9,746 bases of DNA from Actinomyces sp. ICM47 (GTDB lineage: Bacteria > Actinomycetota > Actinomycetes > Actinomycetales > Actinomycetaceae), in contig NZ_ALCA01000007.1 of assembly GCF_000278725.1 (NCBI RefSeq), forward strand, positions 1 to 9,746, written 5' to 3'. Under the pieces are notes generated by a model, which saw nothing but the letters and a program-made list of their open reading frames with translations, had not been told where the DNA came from and did no database searches. Positions within the stretch are counted from its first letter, which is position 1, and the number at the start of each line of letters is the position of its first letter. Below are positions 1 through 7,151 of this stretch, piece after piece. Position numbers and translations under genes: made by a program.

Positions 1-561
1 CACGGCGTGCACCGGGACGCCGTCGACGCGACCGCCTCGGCTGCCCAGTTCGTCCATCTCGGTGGCGTCGGGCATGTCGCCCAGGCCAGCCTCGGCGCGT
101 GCGCGAGCGATGCCGCGCGCGGTGGCCACCGCCGTGCCCGAGGGGGCGTCCACCTTGCCCGGGTGGTGCATCTCGATGACCTCGGCGGACTCGAAATAGG
201 GGGCGGCCATGGCAGCAAACTTCATGGCCAGCACCGCGCCCATCGCGAAGTTCGGGGCAATCAGAACAGCGCGGCCCGCCTCCTGCGCATGAGTGCGCAC
301 GCGCGCGTAGGACTCCTCGGTCCACCCCGTCGTGCCCACGACGACATCCACACCGGCGTCAAGGAGCGCGTGCACGTTCGCCTCGGTGACTCCGGGAACC
401 GAGAAGTCGACGGCGACCTGCGCGCCGTTAACGGTTTTCTTGGTGATCGGATCACCTGCATCCAGCTGAGCGACGACCTCCATATCGGGGGCACCGGTCA
501 CGGCCGCCACGACGGTGGAGCCCATGCGGCCCTTAGCTCCGGTCACTGCCACGCGAATCAT
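1..561 (-). CDS. dapB: 4-hydroxy-tetrahydrodipicolinate reductase DapB, 3' part outside window
   Basis: DapB is a cytoplasmic enzyme that reduces 4-hydroxy-tetrahydrodipicolinate with NAD(P)H in the diaminopimelate/lysine pathway. The frame is open from 561 to the window edge, giving the first 187 residues of a protein usually about 245-270 long. Visible signatures are the N-terminal dinucleotide-binding loop GAKGRMG (8-14), DFS (52-54), GTTGW (76-80), APNFAMG (102-108) and the family hallmark EMHHPGKVDAPSGTA (130-144), which contains the catalytic His and Lys. The last visible residues read VDGVPVHAV, as expected near the start of the C-terminal part of the catalytic domain. Two ATG codons are adjacent (564 and 561). 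AAGGAG lies 3 nt before the first and 6 nt before the second, so 561 is preferred; the difference is one Met. The gene follows the M16 peptidase gene after about 78 nt. Truncation is due only to the window edge. Confidence 0.96.
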   Translation of the reverse strand, partial: MIRVAVTGAKGRMGSTVVAAVTGAPDMEVVAQLDAGDPITKKTVNGAQVAVDFSVPGVTEANVHALLDAGVDVVVGTTGWTEESYARVRTHAQEAGRAVLIAPNFAMGAVLAMKFAAMAAPYFESAEVIEMHHPGKVDAPSGTAVATARGIARARAEAGLGDMPDATEMDELGSRGGRVDGVPVHAV

Positions 562-603
562 CATTGTCTCCTTCTGAAAGGGTTGCTTAGTGTCAAGGCT
601 ATG

Positions 604-628
604 CCCCGCACCCGGGCAGCGGGCGGGG
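604..628 (-). terminator. GC-rich inverted repeat between M16 peptidase gene and dapB
   Basis: CCCCGC (604-609) pairs with GCGGGG (623-628) around a 13-nt GC-rich loop, 11 nt after the stop of the peptidase gene. No U tract follows in the transcript. It could be a weak U-less hairpin terminator or only a spacer structure; in such GC-rich DNA a 6-bp stem may also arise by chance. Confidence 0.3.
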
Positions 629-639
629 ATTCTCACGAC

Positions 640-1944
640 TCAGTCCTGGGGCAGGACCAGCGCGCGGCAGTCCAGTTTGGCGATAAGGGAGGCGGCCAGG
701 GCGCGAACGTCATGCGCGCCCACCGAGTCGAATTCGGCCAACGACTCGTCGATGGGACGGTAGCGCCCGACGATCTCCGAGCGGCCCAGTCGCATCATGC
801 GCGACCAGTTGTCCTCCAGGCCCAGGACGACGCCTCCGCGGACCTGCCCGCGCACGCGCGTCATCTCCTCCTCGGTCGGGCCGTCCGCGGCCAGGTCCTC
901 CAGCTGAGCGCGCATGATGGCCTCGACCTCGTCGACATTGTCGGGGCTGCAGCCCGCGTACATGCCGAAGGTACCCGTGTCGGAGTAGGCGACGTCGTAG
1001 GCATAGGTCGTATAGGCCAGGCCACGCTTTTCGCGCACCTCCTGGAAGAGGCGCGAGGACATGGACCCGCCAAGGATCGAGAGCAGCACACTCATCGTGG
1101 GACCCAGCGGATCGGTGGCCGACAAGCCTTCACAACCGATGAGGACGTGCGCCTGCGTGACGTCGCGCTGTCGCGTGATGTCCTTCTCGTGGTCGGCGAT
1201 GGGCGTCGCGGTCGTTGATCGACGAGGCCGGGGCGCGGCCGCGCTCGCGTGATCCCAGGGGGACGCCTCCAGGGCGGCCTGGACGCGCTCGACGATATGG
1301 TCGTGGTCGACGTGGCCGGCGGCTGCGACGATGAGCGAAGAGGGCGAGTAGTGGGACTGGTAGTGATCCCACACGTCAGAGCGGCCGACCTCGCGGATCG
1401 CCTGGGAGGTGCCGCCGACGGGACGGCCGATGGGGCGGTCACCGTGGACAGCCAGCTGGAAAGCCTCGTGAACGGTTTCCGTAGGCGAGTCCTCCCCCAT
1501 CGCCAGCTCGTCGAGGATGACGCCGCGCTCCATCGCGAAATCATCCTCGTCCAGGCGCGAGTCGGTGACCATGTCGGCCAGCGTCTCGATCGCCATGTCC
1601 AGGTCGGCGTCGCGAACGCGCGCCCAGTACGCGGTGTGCTCGCGGGCAGTCTCGGCGTTGGACTCGCCGCCGACGCTGTCGAAGGCGACAGCGATGTCGA
1701 GAGCCGAGCGCCTATTCGTGCCCTTGAAGAGGAGATGCTCGAGGAAGTGAGTAGATCCCGCCGTGCGCGGTCCCTCATCACGCGACCCCACAGGTACCCA
1801 CAGGGACACGCCTGCACTCTTCGTCGCGGGAATCGTCTGGGTCAGCACACGCGTCCCAGCACCCAGGATTGTGCGCTCGATGCGCGTGTCACCGTCCTCG
1901 ATGGACAGGCGGGACTCGTCGAGCGGCAGCGGCTTAGGCGTCAT
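640..1944 (-). CDS. M16-family zinc metallopeptidase (insulinase/processing-peptidase-like)
   Basis: This 434-residue protein belongs to the pitrilysin/insulinase M16 family, in the length range of bacterial relatives of the mitochondrial processing peptidase beta subunit. Visible features are the inverted zinc motif HFLEH at 66-70 (ligands H66 and H70, catalytic base E69) and a third Glu ligand at E146, exactly 75 residues after the second His, inside ERGVILDEL. The second-half R..Y pair sits in EKRGLAYTTYAY (R307, Y311). Both M16 half-domains are present, so it should be active. No signal peptide or membrane segment is seen, so it is probably cytoplasmic. The ATG at 1944 is chosen because AGAGGAG lies just upstream; a GTG at 1983 in the same frame would add 13 residues, PIPGPRGRKRRR after the initiator, that look like non-coding sequence. 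The physiological substrate is unknown. Actinobacterial homologues next to pnp are often called PepR; I leave the symbol blank because function cannot be read from sequence. Confidence 0.93.
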   Translation of the reverse strand: MTPKPLPLDESRLSIEDGDTRIERTILGAGTRVLTQTIPATKSAGVSLWVPVGSRDEGPRTAGSTHFLEHLLFKGTNRRSALDIAVAFDSVGGESNAETAREHTAYWARVRDADLDMAIETLADMVTDSRLDEDDFAMERGVILDELAMGEDSPTETVHEAFQLAVHGDRPIGRPVGGTSQAIREVGRSDVWDHYQSHYSPSSLIVAAAGHVDHDHIVERVQAALEASPWDHASAAAPRPRRSTTATPIADHEKDITRQRDVTQAHVLIGCEGLSATDPLGPTMSVLLSILGGSMSSRLFQEVREKRGLAYTTYAYDVAYSDTGTFGMYAGCSPDNVDEVEAIMRAQLEDLAADGPTEEEMTRVRGQVRGGVVLGLEDNWSRMMRLGRSEIVGRYRPIDESLAEFDSVGAHDVRALAASLIAKLDCRALVLPQD

Positions 1945-2014
1945 TCTTCTCCTCTTGCGTCCCCGCGGGCCGGGGATTGGCACGAAACGTTCACAGTGTA
2001 GCCGTACAAGGGCT

Positions 2015-2051
2015 GGTGGCCGGGCGGAGCACGCGCTCCATCCCGGCCACC
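2015..2051 (-). terminator. Strong hairpin downstream of pnp, without U tract
   Basis: On the minus strand GGTGGCCGGG (2051-2042) pairs perfectly with CCCGGCCACC (2024-2015). Inside it GGAGC/GCTCC adds 5 bp around a GCGT tetraloop, separated by an AT/G internal loop. The structure starts 25 nt after the pnp stop codon. The transcript continues AGCCCUUGUACG, so no U run follows. U-less hairpin terminators are described in mycobacteria and Streptomyces; alternatively this is a 3' stabilising or processing structure. The rest of the 132-nt pnp-peptidase gap holds a lone TACACT (minus strand, 2000-1995) resembling a -10 box but without a -35 partner. Confidence 0.6.
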
Positions 2052-2076
2052 GGTCACTTCAGCTATCGGGAGCTAC

Positions 2077-4422
2077 TCACTCCTCAGACGCGCCTTCCTC
2101 ACGCTCGTCGTCGCGACGACGACGGGTGCGGGTGCGGGGACGGCGCTCGCGGCGCTCAGAACGGTCACGGCGCTCGCGACGCGGCTCGGAAGACTCACCC
2201 TCGGGGACCTCCAGCTCGCCAGCATCGCCGTCGATGACGGCGTGCAGGCTCAGCTTGCCGCGGTCGCCGATCTCGTTGATCTCGACCTCGACCTGCTGGC
2301 CGACCTGCAGGACGTCGTCCACGGAGTCGATGCGCTTACCGCCCACGAGGCGACGGACCTGCGAGATGTGCAGGAGACCGTCCTTACCGGGGGTCAGCGA
2401 CACGAAGGCGCCGAACGACGTGGTCTTGACAACCGTGCCGACGAAGCGCTCGCCGACCTCGGGCATCTGCGGGTTCGCGATCTGGTTAACCATCGTGCGG
2501 GCGGCCTCGGCGGAAGCCCCGTCGGAAGAGGCGATGTAGACGGTGCCGTCGTCCTCGATGGTGACGTCAGCGCCGGTCTCGTCCTGAATCTGGTTGATCA
2601 TCTTGCCCTTGGGACCGATGACCTCGCCGATCTTGTCGACGGGAACCTTGACGGTGATGATACGAGGAGCGTTCGGGCTCATCTCATCCGGGCCGTCGAT
2701 CGCCTGGTTGATCAGGTCGAGGATCGCCAGGCGGGCGTCGCGTGCCTGGGCCAGCGCGGCGCGCAGCACCTGGGAGTCGATGCCGTCGAGCTTGGTGTCC
2801 AGCTGCAGGGCCGTGATGAAGTCACGGGTACCGGCAACCTTGAAGTCCATGTCGCCGAAGCCGTCCTCGGCACCCAGGATGTCGGTCAGGGTGACGGCCT
2901 TGAACTGACCATCGACCTCACCGGTCATGAGGCCCATCGCGATGCCCGCGACGGGGGCGCGCAGCGGCACGCCAGCCTGGAGGAGGGACAGGGTCGAGGC
3001 ACACACGGATCCCATCGAGGACGAGCCGTTAGAACCCATGGTCTCGGAGACCTGACGGATCGCGTAGGGGAAGTCCTCGCGCGAGGGCAGGACGGGAACC
3101 AGCGCGCGCTCGGCCAGGTCACCGTGGCCGATCTCGCGGCGCTTCGGGGAACCGACGCGGCCAACCTCGCCCGTGGAGAACGGGGGGAAGTTGTACTGGT
3201 GCATGTAGCGCTTGGAATTGATGGGCGACAGGTTGTCGATCTGCTGCTCCATGCGCAGCATGGCCAGGGTGGTCACGCCCAGGATCTGGGTCTCACCGCG
3301 CTGGAACAGGGCGGAGCCGTGCACGCGGGGCAGGACCTCAACCTCGGCGGAGAGAGAACGGATCTGGCGCGGGGTACGGCCATCCATGCGGATCTCTTCA
3401 CGCAGGGTGCGATTACGGATCGTGGCCTTCTCGAGCGAACGGAACGCGGCCTTGAGGGCCTTCTCCGACTCGGGGAAGCGCTCAGCAAGAGCCTCGAGCA
3501 TCTCTTCCTTGACGGCATCCACGGCCTCGTCGCGGGCGAGCTTGCCCTCGGTCAGCAGCGCCTGAGCGACCTTCTCGGCGGCGTATTCCTCAACAGCGGC
3601 GTATTCCTCGTCGGTGTAGTCCAGGAACAGCGGGAAGTCGGCGGTCTCCTTGGAGGCCTTCTCGGCGACCTTGATCTGAGCCTCGCACAGCGCCTTGATG
3701 AAGGGCTTTGCAGCTTCGAGGCCGTCGGCCACAACATCTTCGGTGGGAGCGGTAGCACCAGCCTGAATGAGATCCCACTCGTTCTTGCCGCCGCCGGCCT
3801 CGACCATCATGATCGCGACGTCTTCGGAGCCGTCCTCCTTGGTGACGATGCGGCCCGCGACAACGATGTTGAACACGGAACGCTCGAGCTCGCTCCAGCG
3901 CGGGAACGCGACCCACTGGCCGTCGATCAGGGCCAGGCGAGTACCACCGATCGGGCCGGTGAACGGCAGGCCAGCGATCTGGGTGGACATGGAGGCGGCG
4001 TTGATCGCCAGAACGTCGTAGGCGTCATCCGGGTCGATCGTCAGGACGGTCTCGACGACCTGAACCTCGTTACGCAGGCCCTTGACGAAGCCGGGGCGCA
4101 GCGGGCGGTCGATGAGGCGGGCGGCCAGGATGGCCTCGGTGCCCGCGCGGCCTTCGCGGCGGAAGAAGGAACCGGGGATGCGACCCGCAGCGTACTGACG
4201 CTCTTCAACGTCAACGGTCAGCGGGAAGAAATCGAACTGATCCTTGGGGTTCTTGCCAACGGTCGTGGCCGACAGAACGGTGGTGGAATCATCCAGGTAG
4301 GCCAGAGCAGAGCCGGCGGCCTGCTTGGCGAGACGGCCGGTTTCGAAGCGCACGACGCGCTTGCCGAAACGGCCGTTATCGATAATCGCCTCTGCGGCGA
4401 TGATGTCAGAGCCTTCCATCAT
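2077..4422 (-). CDS. pnp: Polynucleotide phosphorylase (PNPase)
   Basis: PNPase degrades RNA 3'-5' phosphorolytically and can add 3' tails; it acts as a cytoplasmic homotrimer. The 781-residue product shows the full order: first RNase PH core (about 10-230, with FFRREGR at 86-92), helical domain (about 250-335), second RNase PH core (about 340-570), KH domain with GPKG loop (603-606) and S1 domain (about 656-728, starting [18 protein letters not shown]). The active site is intact: phosphate-binding SNGSSSM (464-470) and [12 protein letters not shown] with D520, D526 and K528. A charged tail of Arg and Glu runs from 745 to the end. The ATG at 4422 has AAGGAGA upstream at 9 nt from GGAG; the next codon is also ATG (4419) and begins the family-typical MEGS. 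The frame stays open upstream to 4605, but that part does not resemble PNPase. It lies 185 nt downstream of rpsO, the classic rpsO-pnp pairing. Confidence 0.98.
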   Translation of the reverse strand: MMEGSDIIAAEAIIDNGRFGKRVVRFETGRLAKQAAGSALAYLDDSTTVLSATTVGKNPKDQFDFFPLTVDVEERQYAAGRIPGSFFRREGRAGTEAILAARLIDRPLRPGFVKGLRNEVQVVETVLTIDPDDAYDVLAINAASMSTQIAGLPFTGPIGGTRLALIDGQWVAFPRWSELERSVFNIVVAGRIVTKEDGSEDVAIMMVEAGGGKNEWDLIQAGATAPTEDVVADGLEAAKPFIKALCEAQIKVAEKASKETADFPLFLDYTDEEYAAVEEYAAEKVAQALLTEGKLARDEAVDAVKEEMLEALAERFPESEKALKAAFRSLEKATIRNRTLREEIRMDGRTPRQIRSLSAEVEVLPRVHGSALFQRGETQILGVTTLAMLRMEQQIDNLSPINSKRYMHQYNFPPFSTGEVGRVGSPKRREIGHGDLAERALVPVLPSREDFPYAIRQVSETMGSNGSSSMGSVCASTLSLLQAGVPLRAPVAGIAMGLMTGEVDGQFKAVTLTDILGAEDGFGDMDFKVAGTRDFITALQLDTKLDGIDSQVLRAALAQARDARLAILDLINQAIDGPDEMSPNAPRIITVKVPVDKIGEVIGPKGKMINQIQDETGADVTIEDDGTVYIASSDGASAEAARTMVNQIANPQMPEVGERFVGTVVKTTSFGAFVSLTPGKDGLLHISQVRRLVGGKRIDSVDDVLQVGQQVEVEINEIGDRGKLSLHAVIDGDAGELEVPEGESSEPRRERRDRSERRERRPRTRTRRRRDDEREEGASEE

Positions 4423-4466
4423 GGGGCGTTTCTCCTTGGTTTGTTGGTGTCGCGCTCCACTTCGGC

Positions 4467-4478
4467 CTTCGATCGAAG
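4467..4478. repeat. Perfect 12-bp palindrome in the pnp leader
   Basis: CTTCGATCGAAG is its own reverse complement and lies 45 nt upstream of the pnp start. In RNA it could fold with a small loop, or pair GGCUUCGAUC with GAAGGCC in an extended imperfect stem. It may be a dimeric-protein operator, an RNA element, or chance. No promoter could be read around it with confidence. Confidence 0.35.
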
Positions 4479-4531
4479 CCCACGGATCAACTCTCCGGAG
4501 GCCACTGTCGAAAACCGGCGGCTTGCGCGCG

Positions 4532-4559
4532 AAAAATAAACGGCGTGCCCGAGGCGGGC
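4532..4559 (-). terminator. Short hairpin followed by U-rich run in the rpsO-pnp spacer
   Basis: On the minus strand GCCCG (4559-4555) and CGGGC (4551-4547) form a 5-bp stem with a 3-nt loop; ACGCCG follows and then UUUAUUUUU (4540-4532). The U-rich run is 6 nt from the stem and the stem is short, so termination would be weak. It lies just downstream of the stronger hairpin at 4569-4600 and may act with it or be part of the pnp leader. Confidence 0.3.
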
Positions 4560-4564
4560 GTGTG

Positions 4565-4600
4565 AAAACCGGCCCGTCTCCGTTATGGGAGGCGGGCCGG
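4565..4600 (-). terminator. Rho-independent-type hairpin after rpsO
   Basis: On the minus strand CCGGCCCG (4600-4593) pairs with CGGGCCGG (4576-4569). After a single C/A mismatch the stem continues CUCC/GGAG with loop CAUAAC, and UUUU (4568-4565) follows directly. It begins 7 nt after the rpsO stop codon. The short U run suggests partial termination, so that some transcripts read through into pnp. In Streptomyces the rpsO-pnp intergenic hairpin is an RNase III processing site, so this stem could serve that role instead or as well. Confidence 0.65.
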
Positions 4601-4607
4601 CCCAAAA

Positions 4608-4877
4608 TCAGCGGCGCAGGCCGAGACGCTCGATGAGCGAACGGTAACGCTCGATGTCGATGTCAGCCAGGTAACCCAGCAGGCGGCGACGACGGCCGAC
4701 CAGCAGTAGCAGGCCACGACGGGAGTGGTGGTCGTGCGTGTGGGTCTTGAAGTGCTCGGTCAGATCCTTGATGCGGCGGGTCAGCAGCGCGATCTGCACC
4801 TCGGGGGAACCGGTGTCGCCCTCGTGGGTAGCGTACTCGGCGATGATCTGGTCCTTGACGTCCTTGCTCAGCGGCAC
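4608..4877 (-). CDS. rpsO: 30S ribosomal protein S15
   Basis: S15 is an early-binding 16S rRNA protein that organises the central domain of the small subunit. The 89-residue product matches the standard family length, with the conserved [15 protein letters not shown] block (14-28), [20 protein letters not shown] (48-67, the core rRNA-binding part) and the C-terminal IERLGLRR. The start is GTG at 4877: AAAGGAG precedes it by 6 nt and the protein then begins [14 protein letters not shown] as in other S15s. An in-frame ATG at 4910 would add 11 residues and would lie inside a predicted leader hairpin, so it is rejected. It is monocistronic or the first gene of an rpsO-pnp unit: a candidate promoter lies about 80 nt upstream and a terminator-like hairpin follows. 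Confidence 0.98.
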   Translation of the reverse strand: MPLSKDVKDQIIAEYATHEGDTGSPEVQIALLTRRIKDLTEHFKTHTHDHHSRRGLLLLVGRRRRLLGYLADIDIERYRSLIERLGLRR

Positions 4878-4906
4878 AGGCTTCTCCTTTGTATTCGTTG
4901 CGCGGG

Positions 4907-4955
4907 GCATCCGGGCGTCTCCCGGATGCTGACAGTCCGCGGCCGGTGTACGGCC
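4907..4955 (-). promoter_or_regulatory. Structured rpsO leader (two adjacent hairpins)
   Basis: In the transcript GGCCG-UACAC-CGGCC (4955-4941) forms a 5-bp stem, and 11 nt later GCAUCCGGG-AGACG-CCCGGAUGC (4929-4907) forms a perfect 9-bp stem with a 5-nt loop. The second stem ends about 20 nt before the Shine-Dalgarno sequence of rpsO, and no U tract follows, so it is not a normal terminator. S15 is known to repress its own translation by binding structured leaders in several bacterial phyla, with different folds in each. Assignment as an S15-responsive element is inference from position. The first stem may straddle the transcription start. Confidence 0.45.
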
Positions 4956-4984
4956 TTTCTACAGTAGCACGTCCGAGTTGTCAG
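4956..4984 (-). promoter_or_regulatory. Candidate sigma70-type promoter for rpsO
   Basis: On the minus strand CTGACA (4984-4979) matches the -35 consensus at five of six bases and TAGAAA (4961-4956) is a partial -10 match; the spacer is exactly 17 nt. The predicted start site near 4949 would give a leader of about 70 nt. The position, in a 234-nt gap upstream of a ribosomal protein gene, fits a dedicated promoter. The last base of the -10 box is off consensus, so this is a prediction only. The remaining stretch back to ribF (4985-5111) shows no terminator with a U tract, only weak stems. Confidence 0.45.
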
Positions 4985-5111
4985 TCTCCTCGTGAGCGAC
5001 GAAGCTAACGATTTGGCCGGTCGGGGGCGAGGTCTCCTCCCCTCCCCCGTTATCTGTCCGCACGCCAGGGCAGGGCCGAGCACCCAACAAGTGCGTGGAT
5101 CCGGGGAGGCA

Positions 5112-6101
5112 TTAGGAGGCGGTGACTGAGTCCGGGTCGACGCGCCCGGCGACGCCGATACCGAGGACGGAAGCCGTCTGACGCAGGTCGTCGTCCATCT
5201 GGCGCAACAGGCCGTCGACGTTATCGAAGGACAGCATCGGACGGATACGCGACACGAAAGTGACAGCGATGCGTTCGCCGTACAGGTTCAGGTCGGAGCG
5301 GCCTAAGACGTGTGCCTCGACGGTGCGCTCCTCGCCGTTGAACTGTGGGTTGGTACCCACGGAGATGGCGGCAGGCAGGAACTCAGCGGACTGGGTGCCG
5401 GGGACGGCACGCACGACCCAGCCAGCGTAGACACCGTCTGCAGGGATGACGCCCTCGACCTCTTGCGAGAGGTTCGCGGTGGGGAATCCGAGCGTGCGAC
5501 CACGCTTGAAGCCGTGGCAGACGGTGCCGCGGATACGGTGCAGGTGACCGAGCACGCGGGCGGCACCGGAGACATCGCCTGTAGCCAGAAGTTCGCGCAC
5601 CCATGAGGAGGACCAGCGGCGTCCCTCGGGTGCCTCGATGTCGGTAACGGTCAAGACATCGAAGCCATAGCGGCGTCCGAGGGCGCGCAGTGTGTCGATC
5701 GTTCCGACGTTGCCGCGACCGAAGCGGAAGTCTTCACCGACGACAACCTCGCGGGCACCACAGCGCTCGACCAGAAATTCGTAAACGAACTCGTCGGGTT
5801 CGAGGCTGTAGACGCTCTTGTCGTAGTGGGCGACGAGAGTGGCGTCCAGTCCGGCGGCCTCCATTGCGTCGAGGCGGTCACGCAGCGGGGAGATGAGCTG
5901 GAGGCCCACCTCGGGCTTATGCACCTGAATCGGGTGCGGGTCGAAGGTGATGGCCACGGCGTCGACGCCGAGCTTGTGTGCACGCTCCACGCAGGTGGCG
6001 ATGACCTTCTTGTGACCGTTGTGCATGCCGTCGAAGTTACCGATGGTGACGACACTGGCCTCGTTGCCGGGGATGTCGGTCAGGGACTGCCAGACGTTCA
6101 T
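5112..6101 (-). CDS. ribF: Bifunctional riboflavin kinase / FAD synthetase
   Basis: RibF phosphorylates riboflavin to FMN and adenylylates FMN to FAD in the cytoplasm. The 329-residue protein has both modules. The N-terminal nucleotidyltransferase (about 1-185) shows GNFDGMHNGH (21-30), TFDPHP (52-57), GEDFRFG (122-128) and SSSWVRE (164-170), the counterpart of the usual ISSTxIR motif. The C-terminal riboflavin kinase (about 186-315) shows GFPTAN (205-210), DGVYAGW (222-228), AISVGTNPQF (245-254) and VEAHVL with E262 at the expected catalytic Glu, followed by LYGE. Length is normal for the family. The ATG at 6101 lies 12 nt after the truB stop; upstream is only a weak purine run, AAGAGAG, so translation may depend on ribosomes finishing truB. 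A ribF gene after truB is a common bacterial order. No FMN riboswitch is visible. Confidence 0.97.
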   Translation of the reverse strand: MNVWQSLTDIPGNEASVVTIGNFDGMHNGHKKVIATCVERAHKLGVDAVAITFDPHPIQVHKPEVGLQLISPLRDRLDAMEAAGLDATLVAHYDKSVYSLEPDEFVYEFLVERCGAREVVVGEDFRFGRGNVGTIDTLRALGRRYGFDVLTVTDIEAPEGRRWSSSWVRELLATGDVSGAARVLGHLHRIRGTVCHGFKRGRTLGFPTANLSQEVEGVIPADGVYAGWVVRAVPGTQSAEFLPAAISVGTNPQFNGEERTVEAHVLGRSDLNLYGERIAVTFVSRIRPMLSFDNVDGLLRQMDDDLRQTASVLGIGVAGRVDPDSVTAS

Positions 6102-6113
6102 TGTCTCTCTTTC

Positions 6114-7145
6114 TTAAAAAACCAGGACGGTCCGCAGGCGCGCAGCGTCGATGCGCAGCAGGCCGAGGACCTCACCTGACGGCGACGTGGCCGCGATTGG
6201 TGGGGTCTCCCCCTCCGAGGCGATCGGCAGCGCATCGCCGACTTGCGCGGCCCACTGCGCGAGTTGCCCGCGCGAACGTCGGGGGGCCTGGCCGTGCGCA
6301 AAGGCCCCTGCCTCGGCCTCAGTGAGGGGCAGGGCGGGGAACATGGCGAGTGCCGCCCGACCCAGGGGAATCAGGGGCAGAACAGGCTGCTGCCCACCCT
6401 CTTCGTCCTCCACGGCGGCGGCGAGTTCATCGAGGGTGAGCGCGCCTTCAAGCGGGAAGTCACCGACGCGCGTCCGCCGCAGCGCGGTGAGGTGAGCACC
6501 AACCCCCAGGGCCGCGCCCGCATCGCGCGCGAGGGCCCGTACGTAGGTGCCCGACGAACACTCGACAGCCACGTCAACATCGACGACGCGAACCGGCCCG
6601 GGAACGCATGCGCTCTCCCGGGCCACGGCCTCGTCGAGGCAAACCTCAGATACGCGCGGGGCCGCAAGAACCTCCAGGCGCGAGATACGCACCGGGCGCG
6701 CCGCCAGCTCGACGTCCTGCCCCGCGCGGGCGAGCGCATACGCTCGTTTGCCGTTCACCTTGATCGCCGACACCGTCGTGGGAACCTGCATGATGTCACC
6801 GCGCAGGGGCGCGAGCGCCGCCTCCAGGTCGGACTCGCTGAGGGAGGTGCACCCCACCGCTGACGTGGGGAGTCCCTCGGCATCATCCGTGTTGGTCCCA
6901 ATACCGAAACGGATTGTCGCCAGATACTCCTTCGAATGCCCGCTCACCCACGTGAGGAGCTTCGTTGCCTTACCAACACCGATGACGAGGACCCCGGTCG
7001 CCATGGGGTCCAGCGTGCCGCCGTGGCCCACCTTGCGGGTGTGGCCCAGGCGTCGCACACGCGCAACGACATCGTGGCTGGTAATGCCAGCGGGCTTGTC
7101 GATGACGAGCAGGCCGGGGCGCGGGTTATCGGGGCGACGAGCCAT
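6114..7145 (-). CDS. truB: tRNA pseudouridine(55) synthase TruB
   Basis: TruB converts U55 in the T-loop of tRNAs to pseudouridine. The 343-residue protein opens with GLLVIDKPAGITSHDVV (11-27) and has the catalytic motif GHGGTLDPMATGVL (40-53) with nucleophile D46. KEYLATIRFG (72-81) supplies the conserved active-site Tyr (Y74), VPTTVSAIKVNGKRAYALAR (121-140) follows, and CSSGTYVRALARD (196-208) completes the core. The part after about 260 corresponds to the extra C-terminal domain that actinobacterial TruB proteins carry. A segment at about 163-186, before the strand leading to SSGTY, looks longer than in typical TruB and may be a lineage-specific loop. The ATG at 7145 is 6 nt after the rbfA stop and has no clear Shine-Dalgarno sequence, which suggests translational coupling to rbfA. 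Confidence 0.97.
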   Translation of the reverse strand: MARRPDNPRPGLLVIDKPAGITSHDVVARVRRLGHTRKVGHGGTLDPMATGVLVIGVGKATKLLTWVSGHSKEYLATIRFGIGTNTDDAEGLPTSAVGCTSLSESDLEAALAPLRGDIMQVPTTVSAIKVNGKRAYALARAGQDVELAARPVRISRLEVLAAPRVSEVCLDEAVARESACVPGPVRVVDVDVAVECSSGTYVRALARDAGAALGVGAHLTALRRTRVGDFPLEGALTLDELAAAVEDEEGGQQPVLPLIPLGRAALAMFPALPLTEAEAGAFAHGQAPRRSRGQLAQWAAQVGDALPIASEGETPPIAATSPSGEVLGLLRIDAARLRTVLVF

Positions 7146-7151
7146 GCGCGA

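Noticed and set aside
591..596. Perfect TTGACA (minus strand) in the gap before dapB
   Set aside because: At 16-18 nt downstream lies the Shine-Dalgarno sequence and no -10-like box, so a dapB promoter there is unsupported.
7..1218. 403-codon plus-strand frame spanning dapB, the gap and the peptidase gene
   Set aside because: It crosses two minus-strand genes with clear catalytic motifs and has His/Arg/Gly-rich shadow composition.
2242..4539. 765-codon open frame on the plus strand opposite pnp
   Set aside because: It is the antisense shadow of the PNPase gene in GC-rich DNA; its product is repetitive Gly/Asp/Val/Leu-rich sequence with no recognisable domain, while the minus strand encodes an intact PNPase.
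4868..5083. 71-codon minus-strand frame upstream of rpsO
   Set aside because: It overlaps the candidate promoter, both leader hairpins and the rpsO ribosome-binding site, and the product is low-complexity with no good ribosome-binding site.
4878..5111. Possible FMN riboswitch or small RNA in the ribF-rpsO gap
   Set aside because: The gap lies downstream of ribF, and I see only simple hairpins; no multi-helix FMN-element signature sequences are present.
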